A DNA stretch of 64,000 bases from SG8-41 sp035649495 (lineage in GTDB: Bacteria; Pseudomonadota; Gammaproteobacteria; Burkholderiales; SG8-41), in contig DASRJL010000036.1 in NCBI GenBank assembly GCA_035649495.1, positions 1-64,000 on the forward strand, given 5' to 3'. This document shows, piece by piece, positions 53,400-61,261 of the stretch (positions are counted from its first letter, which is position 1; each line of letters begins with the position of its first letter). A program made the translations under genes and the position numbers. The notes beneath the pieces were generated by a model that had not been told where the DNA came from, did not search any database, and saw only the letters and a program-made list of their open reading frames with translations.

Positions 53400-54800
53400 G
53401 TGAGCCTCGAGCACGCTGAATCCACTCGTGCCCGCAACAGGGGCGCGACGAGCGTACCGATCGATCCGGCCGGTTCGGGCGTGGTTTCGATGCCATGGCG
53501 CCGCGCGCTGGCATGGCTCGCTCTTCTCGGGCCGTTTTTCTTCCTGAGCTACGGACTCGCCAACTGGTTGGCCGAGCAGCGTGCGCACGTGCCCTCCGTC
53601 GTGTTCGATTGGGAGGCGCGCATTCCCTTCTGGGACTGGACGATATTGCCGTACTGGTCGATTGACCTCCTCTACGGACTATCGCTCTTCCTGTGCACGA
53701 CCCGGAGCGAGCTGGATACGCATGCGCGGCGTCTGCTTACCGCGCAACTCGCCGCGGTTGCCTGTTTTATCCTGTTCCCGCTGCGTTTCTCGCTTGCGCA
53801 TCCTGACACCGACGGCTTCTTCGGCGCGATGTTCACCGCGCTCGCCGGCTTCGACAAGCCGTTCAACCAGCTTCCCTCGCTGCACATCGCGCTCGCCGCG
53901 ATTCTGTGGGCGCTCTACGCGCGCAGGCTGTCGGGCATCAAGCGCATCGTGATGGAATTGTGGCTCCTGCTGGTGTGCGGCTCGGTGCTGACGACCTGGC
54001 AGCATCACTTCATCGACATCCCCGCGGGCCTGCTGCTCGGCGCCCTCTGCATGTGGGCGTGGCCGTTCGCCGATGAAGGCGACGGGCGGTCGATCGCTGC
54101 GCAGTGGCGATGGACGCACGACTCGCAACGCCGGCGTCTCGGGGCGCGGTATGCGGCCGGCTCGCTGGTGCTGGGCGCGATCGCAATCTTTGCCGGCGGC
54201 TGGGCGCTCTGGCTGCTATGGGGAAGCGTCTCGCTGCTGCTGGTGGCGCTGGCGTACACGGCGCTCGGCGCCGGTGCGTTTCAAAAAAGCGCGGACGGGC
54301 GGCTGTCCGTTGCATCGCGCTGGCTTTTCGCCCCGTACCTCATCGGCGCGTGGATCAATTCGCGCGCCTGGACATGGCGCGATCCGTGGCCGGCGGCCGT
54401 CGCCGACAACGTATTCCTGGGGCGCGTGCCGACCGCGCGCGAGCTGGCCGATTCGCCGTTTGCGGCGGTAGTCGATCTCACGGCGGAGTTCGCCTTGCCC
54501 GCGAGCGGCAAGTCGCTCGTCGTGCTGCCGGTTCTCGACCTCACCGCGCCGACGGCGGATGTCCTGGCGGACGCGGCGCGCGCGATCGAACGGCTGCGGG
54601 CGCGAGGTCCGGTACTGGTTTGCTGCGCCCTGGGCTGCTCGCGTAGCGCCTGCGCCGCGGCAGCGTGGGCTCTTGCATCCGGCCGCGCTCGCGATGTCGA
54701 GGCCGCGCTCGCCATGGTGCGGGCCGCGCGCAAGGTCGTAGTCCTGGATGCGCGCCACGCGCGGGAGCTCGCCGGGCTCGCCGCGACGGAAAGGACCTGA
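53400..54800 (+). CDS. ynbD: PAP2 - dual-specificity phosphatase fusion (YnbD-like)
   Basis: A 466-residue membrane protein. The N-terminal part (about 30-310) has several helices and the PAP2 signature PSLHIAL plus QHHFIDIPAG, as in lipid phosphatases and inositol-phosphoceramide-synthase-like enzymes. The C-terminal part (about 330-466) is a dual-specificity phosphatase domain with VCCALGCSRSACA (Cx5R). This is the architecture of E. coli YnbD. GTG start seven bases after the ynbC stop. Confidence 0.88.
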   Translation: MSLEHAESTRARNRGATSVPIDPAGSGVVSMPWRRALAWLALLGPFFFLSYGLANWLAEQRAHVPSVVFDWEARIPFWDWTILPYWSIDLLYGLSLFLCTTRSELDTHARRLLTAQLAAVACFILFPLRFSLAHPDTDGFFGAMFTALAGFDKPFNQLPSLHIALAAILWALYARRLSGIKRIVMELWLLLVCGSVLTTWQHHFIDIPAGLLLGALCMWAWPFADEGDGRSIAAQWRWTHDSQRRRLGARYAAGSLVLGAIAIFAGGWALWLLWGSVSLLLVALAYTALGAGAFQKSADGRLSVASRWLFAPYLIGAWINSRAWTWRDPWPAAVADNVFLGRVPTARELADSPFAAVVDLTAEFALPASGKSLVVLPVLDLTAPTADVLADAARAIERLRARGPVLVCCALGCSRSACAAAAWALASGRARDVEAALAMVRAARKVVVLDARHARELAGLAATERT

Positions 54801-54802
54801 CG

Positions 54803-55750
54803 GTGAACGCGCTCACGGTTTCGGAGCAGGCGATCAGGCTTTTCGCCGGGATTGGCGTCGCGCTGCTGGTGGCGTCGGTAATCGGCTACGTGCTCAAGGT
54901 CGGCGTGGCGCAGGGCGAGCGGCACGGCGTCATCGACAATCTGAATGCACGAATCAAATCGTGGTGGGTGATCGTGTCGGTAGTCGGTGTGGCGTTTCTG
55001 CTGGGCCGCCACGGCATGACGCTGCTGTTCGTATTCGTCTCGTTCATGGCGCTGCGTGAGTTCACAGCATCGAGCTCGTCACGGCGCGACAGCGTGCTGC
55101 TTCTCGTGAGCTTCCTTGTCGTTCTGCCGGGGCAGTACCTGCTGGTCAGCCTCGGTTGGTTCAGTTGGTACTCGACGTTCGTTCCCGTGTGCGCCTTCGT
55201 GCTGATGCCGCTCCTCGCGCAGGCCGTGGGCAGGACCCATCCTTTCAGCGAGGGCATGACAACCATCCAGTGGGGCCTCGTGATCTGCGTTTTCTGCCTT
55301 TCACACGTGCCGGCAATCCTCATGCTCGATATCGCAGGGTACGAGGGACGCAACATGCTGCTGATCGTCTTCCTCCTGGTGGTCGTGCAATCGAGCGACG
55401 TGCTGCAATACGTGTGGGGCAAGATCTGCGGCCGCCGCAAGGTCGCACCCACGATATCGCCGTCGAAGACGTGGGAGGGACTGATCGGTGGCGTGGCGAG
55501 CGCTACCGCGCTGGGAGCGGCGCTCTACTGGATTACGCCGTTCGGGCCGCTGCAGGCAGCCCTGATGGCGCTGGCTGCCAATACCATGGGGGTGCTGGGC
55601 GGTTTCGCGATGTCGGCGATCAAGCGCAGCCGCGGCATCAAGGACTGGGGCAACCTGATCGAAGGGCACGGCGGCATGCTCGATCGTCTCGATTCGATGG
55701 TGTTTGCCGCCCCGGTGTTTTTCCATCTGACACGCGCCGGATGGAGCTGA
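54803..55750 (+). CDS. ynbB: Phosphatidate cytidylyltransferase-like protein (YnbB-like)
   Basis: A 315-residue CdsA-family membrane protein with about eight helices. The cytidylyltransferase signature is complete (SAIKRSRGIKDWGNLIEGHG then GMLDRLDS), preceded by SPSKTWEGLIGG. It should make a CDP-activated lipid from phosphatidate and CTP for the YnbA-like transferase. It starts with GTG three bases after the ynbD stop. As a second CdsA paralogue in a private operon, it suggests a dedicated lipid pathway rather than the housekeeping one. Confidence 0.9.
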   Translation: MNALTVSEQAIRLFAGIGVALLVASVIGYVLKVGVAQGERHGVIDNLNARIKSWWVIVSVVGVAFLLGRHGMTLLFVFVSFMALREFTASSSSRRDSVLLLVSFLVVLPGQYLLVSLGWFSWYSTFVPVCAFVLMPLLAQAVGRTHPFSEGMTTIQWGLVICVFCLSHVPAILMLDIAGYEGRNMLLIVFLLVVVQSSDVLQYVWGKICGRRKVAPTISPSKTWEGLIGGVASATALGAALYWITPFGPLQAALMALAANTMGVLGGFAMSAIKRSRGIKDWGNLIEGHGGMLDRLDSMVFAAPVFFHLTRAGWS

Positions 55751-55882
55751 AGCGAGCAGCGACCGCCGAAGCGAGGCAGACCTCCGCTCGCCGAAACGCT
55801 ACACTCACCCCAATTGTTCCAGCGAGCAAGCCAGGGAGCGGACCCCGAGCGGGCGACGGGGCATACACGAGAGGAGAACATC

Positions 55883-56845
55883 ATGTCGGTCATCCTGGGT
55901 AGCGGCGAGCATCGTTATCGTGTGATCGAGAACTGGGCGCAGCTGCCGCCGGGCTGGAATTTCAAGGACGTGGGCGGCGTCGGCGCGGATAGCAAGGATC
56001 GGGTCTACGTCTTCAATCGCGGCGAACACCCGATGATGGTGTTCGATCGCGAGGGCAGGTTCCTGCGCTCGTGGGGCGAGGGTCTGTTCAAGCGCGCGCA
56101 CGGGGTGCTCATCGATCGCGAGGACAACCTGTACCTCACCGACGACCTCGATCACACCATGCGCAAGTGCACGACCGACGGCAAGGTGCTGTTCACGATC
56201 GGCATCCCCGACAAGCCGGCACCTTATATGAGCGGCGAGCCGTTTCATCGCTGCACGCACACTGCGCTGTCGCCCAAGGGAGAACTCTACATCTCCGACG
56301 GCTACGGAAACGCGCGGGTGCACAAGTATTCGCCGGACGGCAAGCTGATGTTCTCCTGGGGCGAGCCCGGTACCGACCCGGGGCAGTTCAACATCGTTCA
56401 CAACATCGTCACCGACGCGGAAGGCTGGGTCTACGTAGCCGATCGTGAGAATCATCGCGTGCAGGTATTCGACGGGAACGGCAAGTACGAAATGCAATGG
56501 AACAACCTGCACCGGCCCTGCGGCCTGTATTGCCACCAGGGGGCTCGGGCGGAATTCCTGATCGGCGAGCTCGGTCCGGGCATGAACGTCAATCGCAACC
56601 ATCCGAACCTCGGCCCGCGTCTCACCTTCGTCGACAAGCACGGCAAGCGCATCGCGCGCCTGGGAGGCGAGCACGGCCCCGGTCAGGAGGTTGGCAAGTT
56701 CCTTGCCCCGCACGGCGTCTGCATGGATACACGCGGCGACATCTACGTCGGCGAAGTGTCCTATACGAACTACCGCAACATCAATGCCGGCAAGGAACCG
56801 CCCGAGCACTTGCGCAGCTTCCAGAAGCTGGAGCGGGTGACATAA
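55883..56845 (+). CDS. NHL-repeat beta-propeller protein
   Basis: A 320-residue six-bladed NHL-type propeller. Repeats are visible as DSKDRVYVFNRGEHPMMVFD, AHGVLIDREDNLYLTDD, SPKGELYISDGYGNARVHKY, DAEGWVYVADRENHRVQVFD and PHGVCMDTRGDIYVGEV. It resembles the peptidyl-alpha-hydroxyglycine lyase group by fold. No signal peptide from the ATG at 55883, which has GAGGAG upstream. It follows the lipid operon after 132 bases and may be independent. Confidence 0.87.
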   Translation: MSVILGSGEHRYRVIENWAQLPPGWNFKDVGGVGADSKDRVYVFNRGEHPMMVFDREGRFLRSWGEGLFKRAHGVLIDREDNLYLTDDLDHTMRKCTTDGKVLFTIGIPDKPAPYMSGEPFHRCTHTALSPKGELYISDGYGNARVHKYSPDGKLMFSWGEPGTDPGQFNIVHNIVTDAEGWVYVADRENHRVQVFDGNGKYEMQWNNLHRPCGLYCHQGARAEFLIGELGPGMNVNRNHPNLGPRLTFVDKHGKRIARLGGEHGPGQEVGKFLAPHGVCMDTRGDIYVGEVSYTNYRNINAGKEPPEHLRSFQKLERVT

Positions 56846-56883
56846 GCCGATCGGAGAACTCACCTCAAAAACCAACCGGGCCA

Positions 56884-56911
56884 GGAGATCACAGAGAACG
56901 CAGAGAAACCT
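56884..56911. repeat. CACAGAGAACGCAGAG-type dispersed repeat
   Basis: GATCACAGAGAACGCAGAGA lies in the 204-base gap after the propeller gene. CACAGAG-type elements are common in proteobacterial intergenic DNA. Nothing else is seen in the gap. Confidence 0.5.
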
Positions 56912-57049
56912 CCGCTTCAATAGGAGGAAACGGATTCCGGAGCATCCGCGAGACCGGGATGACTTTCGTTAACGCTATCCCACGATATCAATGCCATCAA
57001 CTTTGAGACATTGGATCGTCACAGGGCGCAAGTACTCTAAAGGACCCAA

Positions 57050-57748
57050 ATGAGTGAATCAGCCAAGAAACTCGTCGTGATCTGCACGATGTCGTGCAAG
57101 GAGGCCCTGATCGAGCTCGTGCCGGTGTTCGAGCGCGAGAAGGCTTACGCGGTCGACATCACCTACGGGGCGGGACCGGAGCTCGCCAAAAAAATCAGTA
57201 GCGGCCTGCAAGCGGACATCTTCGTCGGGCCGGAGGAATTCTCCGGACCGCTCATCGAAGAAGGCCGTCTCATCGGAGACAGTCGCACGGCATTCGCGCA
57301 CTCCGCCGCCGCGCTCGCTGTGAAGGCAGGCGCCGCCAGGCCGGACATCAGCTCCGCGCAGAAGCTGAAGGAAGCACTGCTCGCGGCGAAGGCGGTCTGT
57401 TACAGCCGCGGCGCGAGCGGCATTCACTTCGTCCAGGCATGCGAACGGCTGGGCATCGCAGACGTAGTCGCGGCGAAGCTCGTGAAGCCGCGTCCCGGGG
57501 AGATGGTCGGCCCGGTACTGGTACGCGGTGAGGCCGACATCGGTGTGCAGCAGCCCGCCGAGCTCCTGCCCGTTCCGGGCATCGAGATCATCGGATCGTT
57601 GCCGCCGGAGCTTCGGCAGACGATCGTGTATGGCGCGACCGTCTTTACCGGCTCGACGCAGCGCGAAGGCTATCAGGCGTTCGTCGACTTCATGCGGTCG
57701 CATGCCGCTCGCGAAGTGTTGCACGAGACGGGCCTCGATCCCGTCTAG
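57050..57748 (+). CDS. ModA-like substrate-binding domain protein without a signal peptide
   Basis: A 232-residue type 2 periplasmic-binding-fold protein. It shows KKLVVICTMSCKEALIELVP, DITYGAGPELAKKISSGLQA, DIFVGPEEFSGPLIEEGRLI and the C-terminal GYQAFVDFMRSHAAREVLHE. This resembles molybdate-binding-like (SBP_bac_11) proteins. The usual signal peptide is absent from the ATG at 57050 (AAAGGA upstream), so it may be cytoplasmic. It lies 99 bases upstream of a Bug receptor. Confidence 0.82.
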   Translation: MSESAKKLVVICTMSCKEALIELVPVFEREKAYAVDITYGAGPELAKKISSGLQADIFVGPEEFSGPLIEEGRLIGDSRTAFAHSAAALAVKAGAARPDISSAQKLKEALLAAKAVCYSRGASGIHFVQACERLGIADVVAAKLVKPRPGEMVGPVLVRGEADIGVQQPAELLPVPGIEIIGSLPPELRQTIVYGATVFTGSTQREGYQAFVDFMRSHAAREVLHETGLDPV

Positions 57749-57847
57749 CGGAGAGGCGGGCCGGCTAACTCATGATCGCCGGAGCTTCGATGACGGCTTC
57801 GAAGTTCTCCGGCGGCCTTGGATGGAGATGAGAGAAGGAGGAGGACG

Positions 57848-58813
57848 ATGAAAACGGTCAAGACGCTGCTTGCCCTGGTCCTGGTATGCGCTACGCCCAT
57901 GCTCGCCATGGCGCAGGCGTGGCCCGGCCGCCCGATCAAGCTGATCTGCCCGTTCCCCGCCGGCGGCGGCACGGACGTGATCGCGCGCATCATGGCCCAG
58001 CATCTTTCCACGCGGCTCGGCCAGCAGGTCGTCGTCGAGAACCGCGGCGGCGCGAACGGCGGCATCGGCGCCATGGAATTGATGCGCGCGGAGGGCGACG
58101 GCTACACCCTGGGCGCTATTTCCGACTCGCCGATGACCGTCAACCCTTCCCTGTACAACAATCTCCAGTATCGGCCGTTGCGCGATTTCATTGCAATCGC
58201 GAGGTTCAACCACTTCCCGTCCTACGTGGTCGCGCACCCCTCGGTGCCGATCAAGACCATCGCGGACTTGATCGCCTACGCCAAGGCGAATCCCGGAAAG
58301 CTGAGCTATTCCTCCGGCGGCATCGGCAACTTCAGCCACCTCGGCCTGGAGATGCTGGCGTTCCAGACCGGCATTAATATCGTCCACGCGCCGTACAAGG
58401 GGGTCGGGCCGGCGACGATCGCAGTGCTCGGGGGCGAGGTCCAGCTCATGTACAACAACGTCGCTACCGCGCTGCCGCACGTGCAGGCGGGCAAGTTGAC
58501 CGGACTTGCCGTGGGCGTCTCGACGCGCCTGCCGGATCTGCCGAACGTTCCGACCGTCGCCGAAACCGTGCCGGGCTTCAACGTGACGCCGTGGGTGGGG
58601 CTCTTCGGGCCTGCCCGGCTGCCGAAGGACATCGCGGCCCGGCTGAGCAGGGAACTCGAGGCCGTGCTGAAAGAGCCTGCGGTCGTCAAGTACTTCGCCG
58701 ACCAGCAGATCAGGGCGGCGTACCTGGACTCGCCCGCGTTTGCCCAGGAGATTCAGAAGGAAACCGACGCGTGGGCGAAGGTGATCAAGACGCTCGGCAT
58801 CAAGGTGGAGTAA
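57848..58813 (+). CDS. TctC/Bug-family periplasmic substrate-binding protein
   Basis: A 321-residue receptor with signal peptide (MKTVKTLLALVLVCATPMLA) and WPGRPIKLICPFPAGGGTD, VENRGGANGGIGAMELM, VHAPYKGVGPATIAVLGG and AWAKVIKTLGIK. I chose the ATG at 57848, which has GGAGGAGG upstream. It is the ninth member of this family in the window and the only one in its right third. Confidence 0.92.
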   Translation: MKTVKTLLALVLVCATPMLAMAQAWPGRPIKLICPFPAGGGTDVIARIMAQHLSTRLGQQVVVENRGGANGGIGAMELMRAEGDGYTLGAISDSPMTVNPSLYNNLQYRPLRDFIAIARFNHFPSYVVAHPSVPIKTIADLIAYAKANPGKLSYSSGGIGNFSHLGLEMLAFQTGINIVHAPYKGVGPATIAVLGGEVQLMYNNVATALPHVQAGKLTGLAVGVSTRLPDLPNVPTVAETVPGFNVTPWVGLFGPARLPKDIAARLSRELEAVLKEPAVVKYFADQQIRAAYLDSPAFAQEIQKETDAWAKVIKTLGIKVE

Positions 58814-58817
58814 CACC

Positions 58818-58863
58818 GTCAGGGGTCACACACCGGTCAGGGGTCAGCGGTCAGGGGTCAGGC
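58818..58863. repeat. GTCAGGG heptamer array
   Basis: Six heptamers GTCAGGG/GTCACAC/GTCAGCG with one four-base interruption start five bases after the stop codon of the Bug gene. Confidence 0.85.
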
Positions 58864-59015
58864 GTGTGAGACTAGGGCGTTCCTTTTTTTGGCTCATGCG
58901 ACGCCATGTGATCCCGGTAGCGCGCGCCGTGCTTCTGAAGCGCGCATGCCTGAGAGTGTGCGGACCGGATTCAGCCCTCTAGATCCATAGCACTCTGCTC
59001 GCAATCTCCGATCGG

Positions 59016-59432
59016 CTAAGTCTTGCCCAGCGCTTTTTCGATTTGGGCAACGATTTCGGCGGAGGTCGCGGGATCGCGGAACAGCCCGTTTTTGGCGACA
59101 ACGCGCATGCGCGTGGCCTTGGACGTGAGCGGGTCCAGCTTGATCTCGATATCGCGCTCTATCGCTTTCGCGGCGATCGTCTCGCCCTGTTCGGATTTCG
59201 TGGCGCTGGCGGACTCAATCCCCAAGTTCTTGAGCGCACTAAAGGAGGCGTCTTTCACGCGCGGCAGCGGCGCCGCGAAAGTGCGATAGCTGACACCGTC
59301 CAAGGTGTGACTGACCGCCCTCGATCCTCCCGTGCTCACCGCACTCATCATGAGCGGCGCACACGCGGTAAGCGTCGCGCAGCCGATTGCGGCGGCAATC
59401 GGCCGGATTTTGCTGCTCCAGTTGGCGTCCAC
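59016..59432 (-). CDS. DUF3568-like lipoprotein
   Basis: A 138-residue protein with a lipoprotein signal (IAAAIGCATLTAC, lipobox TLTAC) and a compact domain beginning DGVSYRTFAAPLPRVKDASF and ending SAEIVAQIEKALG, the pattern of DUF3568 lipoproteins. The start is GTG with GAGGAGAAG upstream. Function unknown. Confidence 0.78.
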   Translation of the reverse strand: MDANWSSKIRPIAAAIGCATLTACAPLMMSAVSTGGSRAVSHTLDGVSYRTFAAPLPRVKDASFSALKNLGIESASATKSEQGETIAAKAIERDIEIKLDPLTSKATRMRVVAKNGLFRDPATSAEIVAQIEKALGKT

Positions 59433-59694
59433 TGCTTCTCCTCGACAGTCTCAGGGGCCGCATCGAACTCAGCAAGGAAGGTACCGGGAAGCAGGTACTT
59501 GATTTCGTGCGCTTTTGCCTGAGTGCCCTGTCGGGCGAATGCGACGCTATTTTGGCGAATTGTCCTAACTATTGAAGTATGAAGCCGTCGACGGGTCGCC
59601 TGCCGGCGACAAAGAGATCGAGACCACCGATGCGGGCTACACTAACGGCCAGCGATACGGCCGTCAGGCCGGGATTGGGAAAGGGGGGCCAACC

Positions 59695-60549
59695 GTGGAC
59701 AGGAAACGACGCTCGCTGCTCACCACCACCGCTGCCGTCGCGGCCGCCGCCGCCGCGCCGGGCGCGTTCGCACAACAACCAACCGGGAAAGGAGCCGCCA
59801 TGCCGTTTTACGAGAAAGGCAACGTACGCATTGCATACGAGGAAGCCGGCAAGGGCTTCCCGTTGCTGGTCATCTCCGGCGGAGGGCTCAACTCGACGAT
59901 CGAGTGGGCCAAGAAGAACGCGCCGTTCAACGCGCTGGAGGAGTTCAAGAATGAATATCGCGTCATCGTGACGGACTTGCGCAACGCGTTCGGCGGGCAG
60001 TCGACCGGCCCGCTCGAGGTCGACCGGCCGTGGGATTCCTACATCGACGACCTGCTCGGCCTGATGGACCACCTGAAGATCAAGCGCTTCATGGCGCTGG
60101 GCTACTGCATCGGCGCGCCGTACATCTGGGGCCTCGTCAAGCGCGCGCCGGACCGCGTCGTCGCCGCCGCTCCCTTGCAGCCCGTCGGCTGGAACAAAGC
60201 TCATCCGACGTACATGAAGGATCTCAGCATGAAGAGCTGGGCGCCCGAGCTCATGAAGCGCGACCCCAAGGTTACGCCGGACATGATCGAGAAGTTCCTG
60301 ACCCGGATGTTCCCCAATCCCGACTGGCTCTTCACCGTGGACCGCGATTTCGTGCGCAAATGCCAGACGCCGATGCTGGTCCTGCTGGACGACACGCCGG
60401 GCCATCCGTACGACGTGGCCTGGGAAACGGCGATGCTCGCGCCGAAGTCGGAGCTGGGCCATTACCCGTGGAAGGACCCCAAGGAGCTGATCCCCATCGC
60501 GGTGCGCCAGGTGCGCTCGTTCCTGCGGGCGCACCGGCCGGTGGCTTGA
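59695..60549 (+). CDS. Tat-exported alpha/beta hydrolase with Cys in the nucleophile elbow
   Basis: A 284-residue hydrolase with a Tat-type signal (DRKRRSLLTTTAAVAAAAAA, cleavage about AFA). The hydrolase core includes LLVISGGGLNSTIEWA, VTDLRNAFGGQSTGP, and ALGYCIGAPYIWG, where the nucleophile position is Cys (GYCIG), as in dienelactone hydrolases. Late Asp (LLDDTPGHPYD) and His (LGHYPW) complete a triad. The start is GTG at 59695 with AAAGGGGGG upstream. Confidence 0.8.
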   Translation: MDRKRRSLLTTTAAVAAAAAAPGAFAQQPTGKGAAMPFYEKGNVRIAYEEAGKGFPLLVISGGGLNSTIEWAKKNAPFNALEEFKNEYRVIVTDLRNAFGGQSTGPLEVDRPWDSYIDDLLGLMDHLKIKRFMALGYCIGAPYIWGLVKRAPDRVVAAAPLQPVGWNKAHPTYMKDLSMKSWAPELMKRDPKVTPDMIEKFLTRMFPNPDWLFTVDRDFVRKCQTPMLVLLDDTPGHPYDVAWETAMLAPKSELGHYPWKDPKELIPIAVRQVRSFLRAHRPVA

Positions 60550-60581
60550 TCAATTACAGCTCGGGTAACAAGAAACTGAAA

Positions 60582-60636
60582 CTCCCCTCCTCCTGATTGG
60601 GAGGAGGGGTGGCACCGAATGGTGACGGGGTGGTGA
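60582..60636. repeat. CCCCTCC/GGAGGGG dispersed hairpin element
   Basis: ACTCCCCTCCTCCTGATTGG then GAGGAGGGGTGGCACCGAAT and GGTGACGGGGTGGT. It has the same architecture as 38766-38818, 63462-63514 and 63581-63630: a GC-rich hairpin followed by GTGGC...GGGGTGGT. Confidence 0.8.
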
Positions 60637-60660
60637 GAGTAGTAAGTCCCGTAAGTCTCC

Positions 60661-61137
60661 ATGGGTCCGTACAACGGCTATAAGGGAAGGGAGCGAGATC
60701 GAAAGGCCGGGGCGCGCAGACGTCGCCGTGCGGAGGGCCTGCCGGCTCACCCTCGAGGGCCCTGCGCCATCTGCGGCGACCCCACGGTCCCTCTCGAGGC
60801 GCACGCGGAGGACTATTCCCTGCCGTATCGCTGGGAACCGCCGGCGGAGTACGCACTTTGCAGGACGTGCCACAAGAACAAGCTGCATAAGCGGTTCTCG
60901 AACCCATCCGACTGGGAGGCGTGGAAGGCGCACATCCGCCGCGGCGGACGCTCAAGCGATCTCGCGAAGCCCCATATCGCAGCCGAGCTCAGGGCGTACA
61001 AGGCTGCGTTGAAGAAAGGCACCCCCTTCGCGCTTCGTCAGCTCCGGCCTCCTGTGATGACGGGCTTCGAATGGTGGGAGCGAGTACGGATGGACAGGAG
61101 GAGCCTCACCGATCCGAAAGCACGGGCTCGCCGATGA
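60661..61137 (+). CDS. HNH-endonuclease-like zinc-binding protein
   Basis: A 158-residue basic protein. The N terminus is very Arg-rich (RKAGARRRRRAEG). The core reads CAICGDPTVPLEAHAEDYS then YALCRTCHKNKLHKRF, so there are two CxxC pairs around an HAEDY segment and a final KLH. This is the HNH zinc-finger layout of small phage and genomic-island endonucleases (usually HHxDY; here HAEDY). It could cut DNA or only bind it. No phage genes are nearby. Confidence 0.75.
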   Translation: MGPYNGYKGRERDRKAGARRRRRAEGLPAHPRGPCAICGDPTVPLEAHAEDYSLPYRWEPPAEYALCRTCHKNKLHKRFSNPSDWEAWKAHIRRGGRSSDLAKPHIAAELRAYKAALKKGTPFALRQLRPPVMTGFEWWERVRMDRRSLTDPKARARR

Positions 61138-61261
61138 CACGTGTGCCGCGGAAATCCTGCCCGTCCATCATCCACAGCGATTGATGGCGCGTCAATGCGA
61201 GCGCGCGGATCGAATTCAGCCCTGTAGATCCATCGTATTCCTTGAGCGATTCCGGAGTCAT
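61106..61261 (-). CDS. Possible small coupled ORF
   Basis: A 51-codon frame whose ATG overlaps the stop codon of the SMP-30 gene (ATGA), the typical layout for translational coupling. It reads MTPESLKEYDGSTGLNSIRA and on to a stop at 61106, overlapping the 3' end of the HNH-like gene on the other strand by 32 bases. No family recognised. It could be chance or a decayed gene end. Confidence 0.3.
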   Translation of the reverse strand: MTPESLKEYDGSTGLNSIRALALTRHQSLWMMDGQDFRGTRVIGEPVLSDR

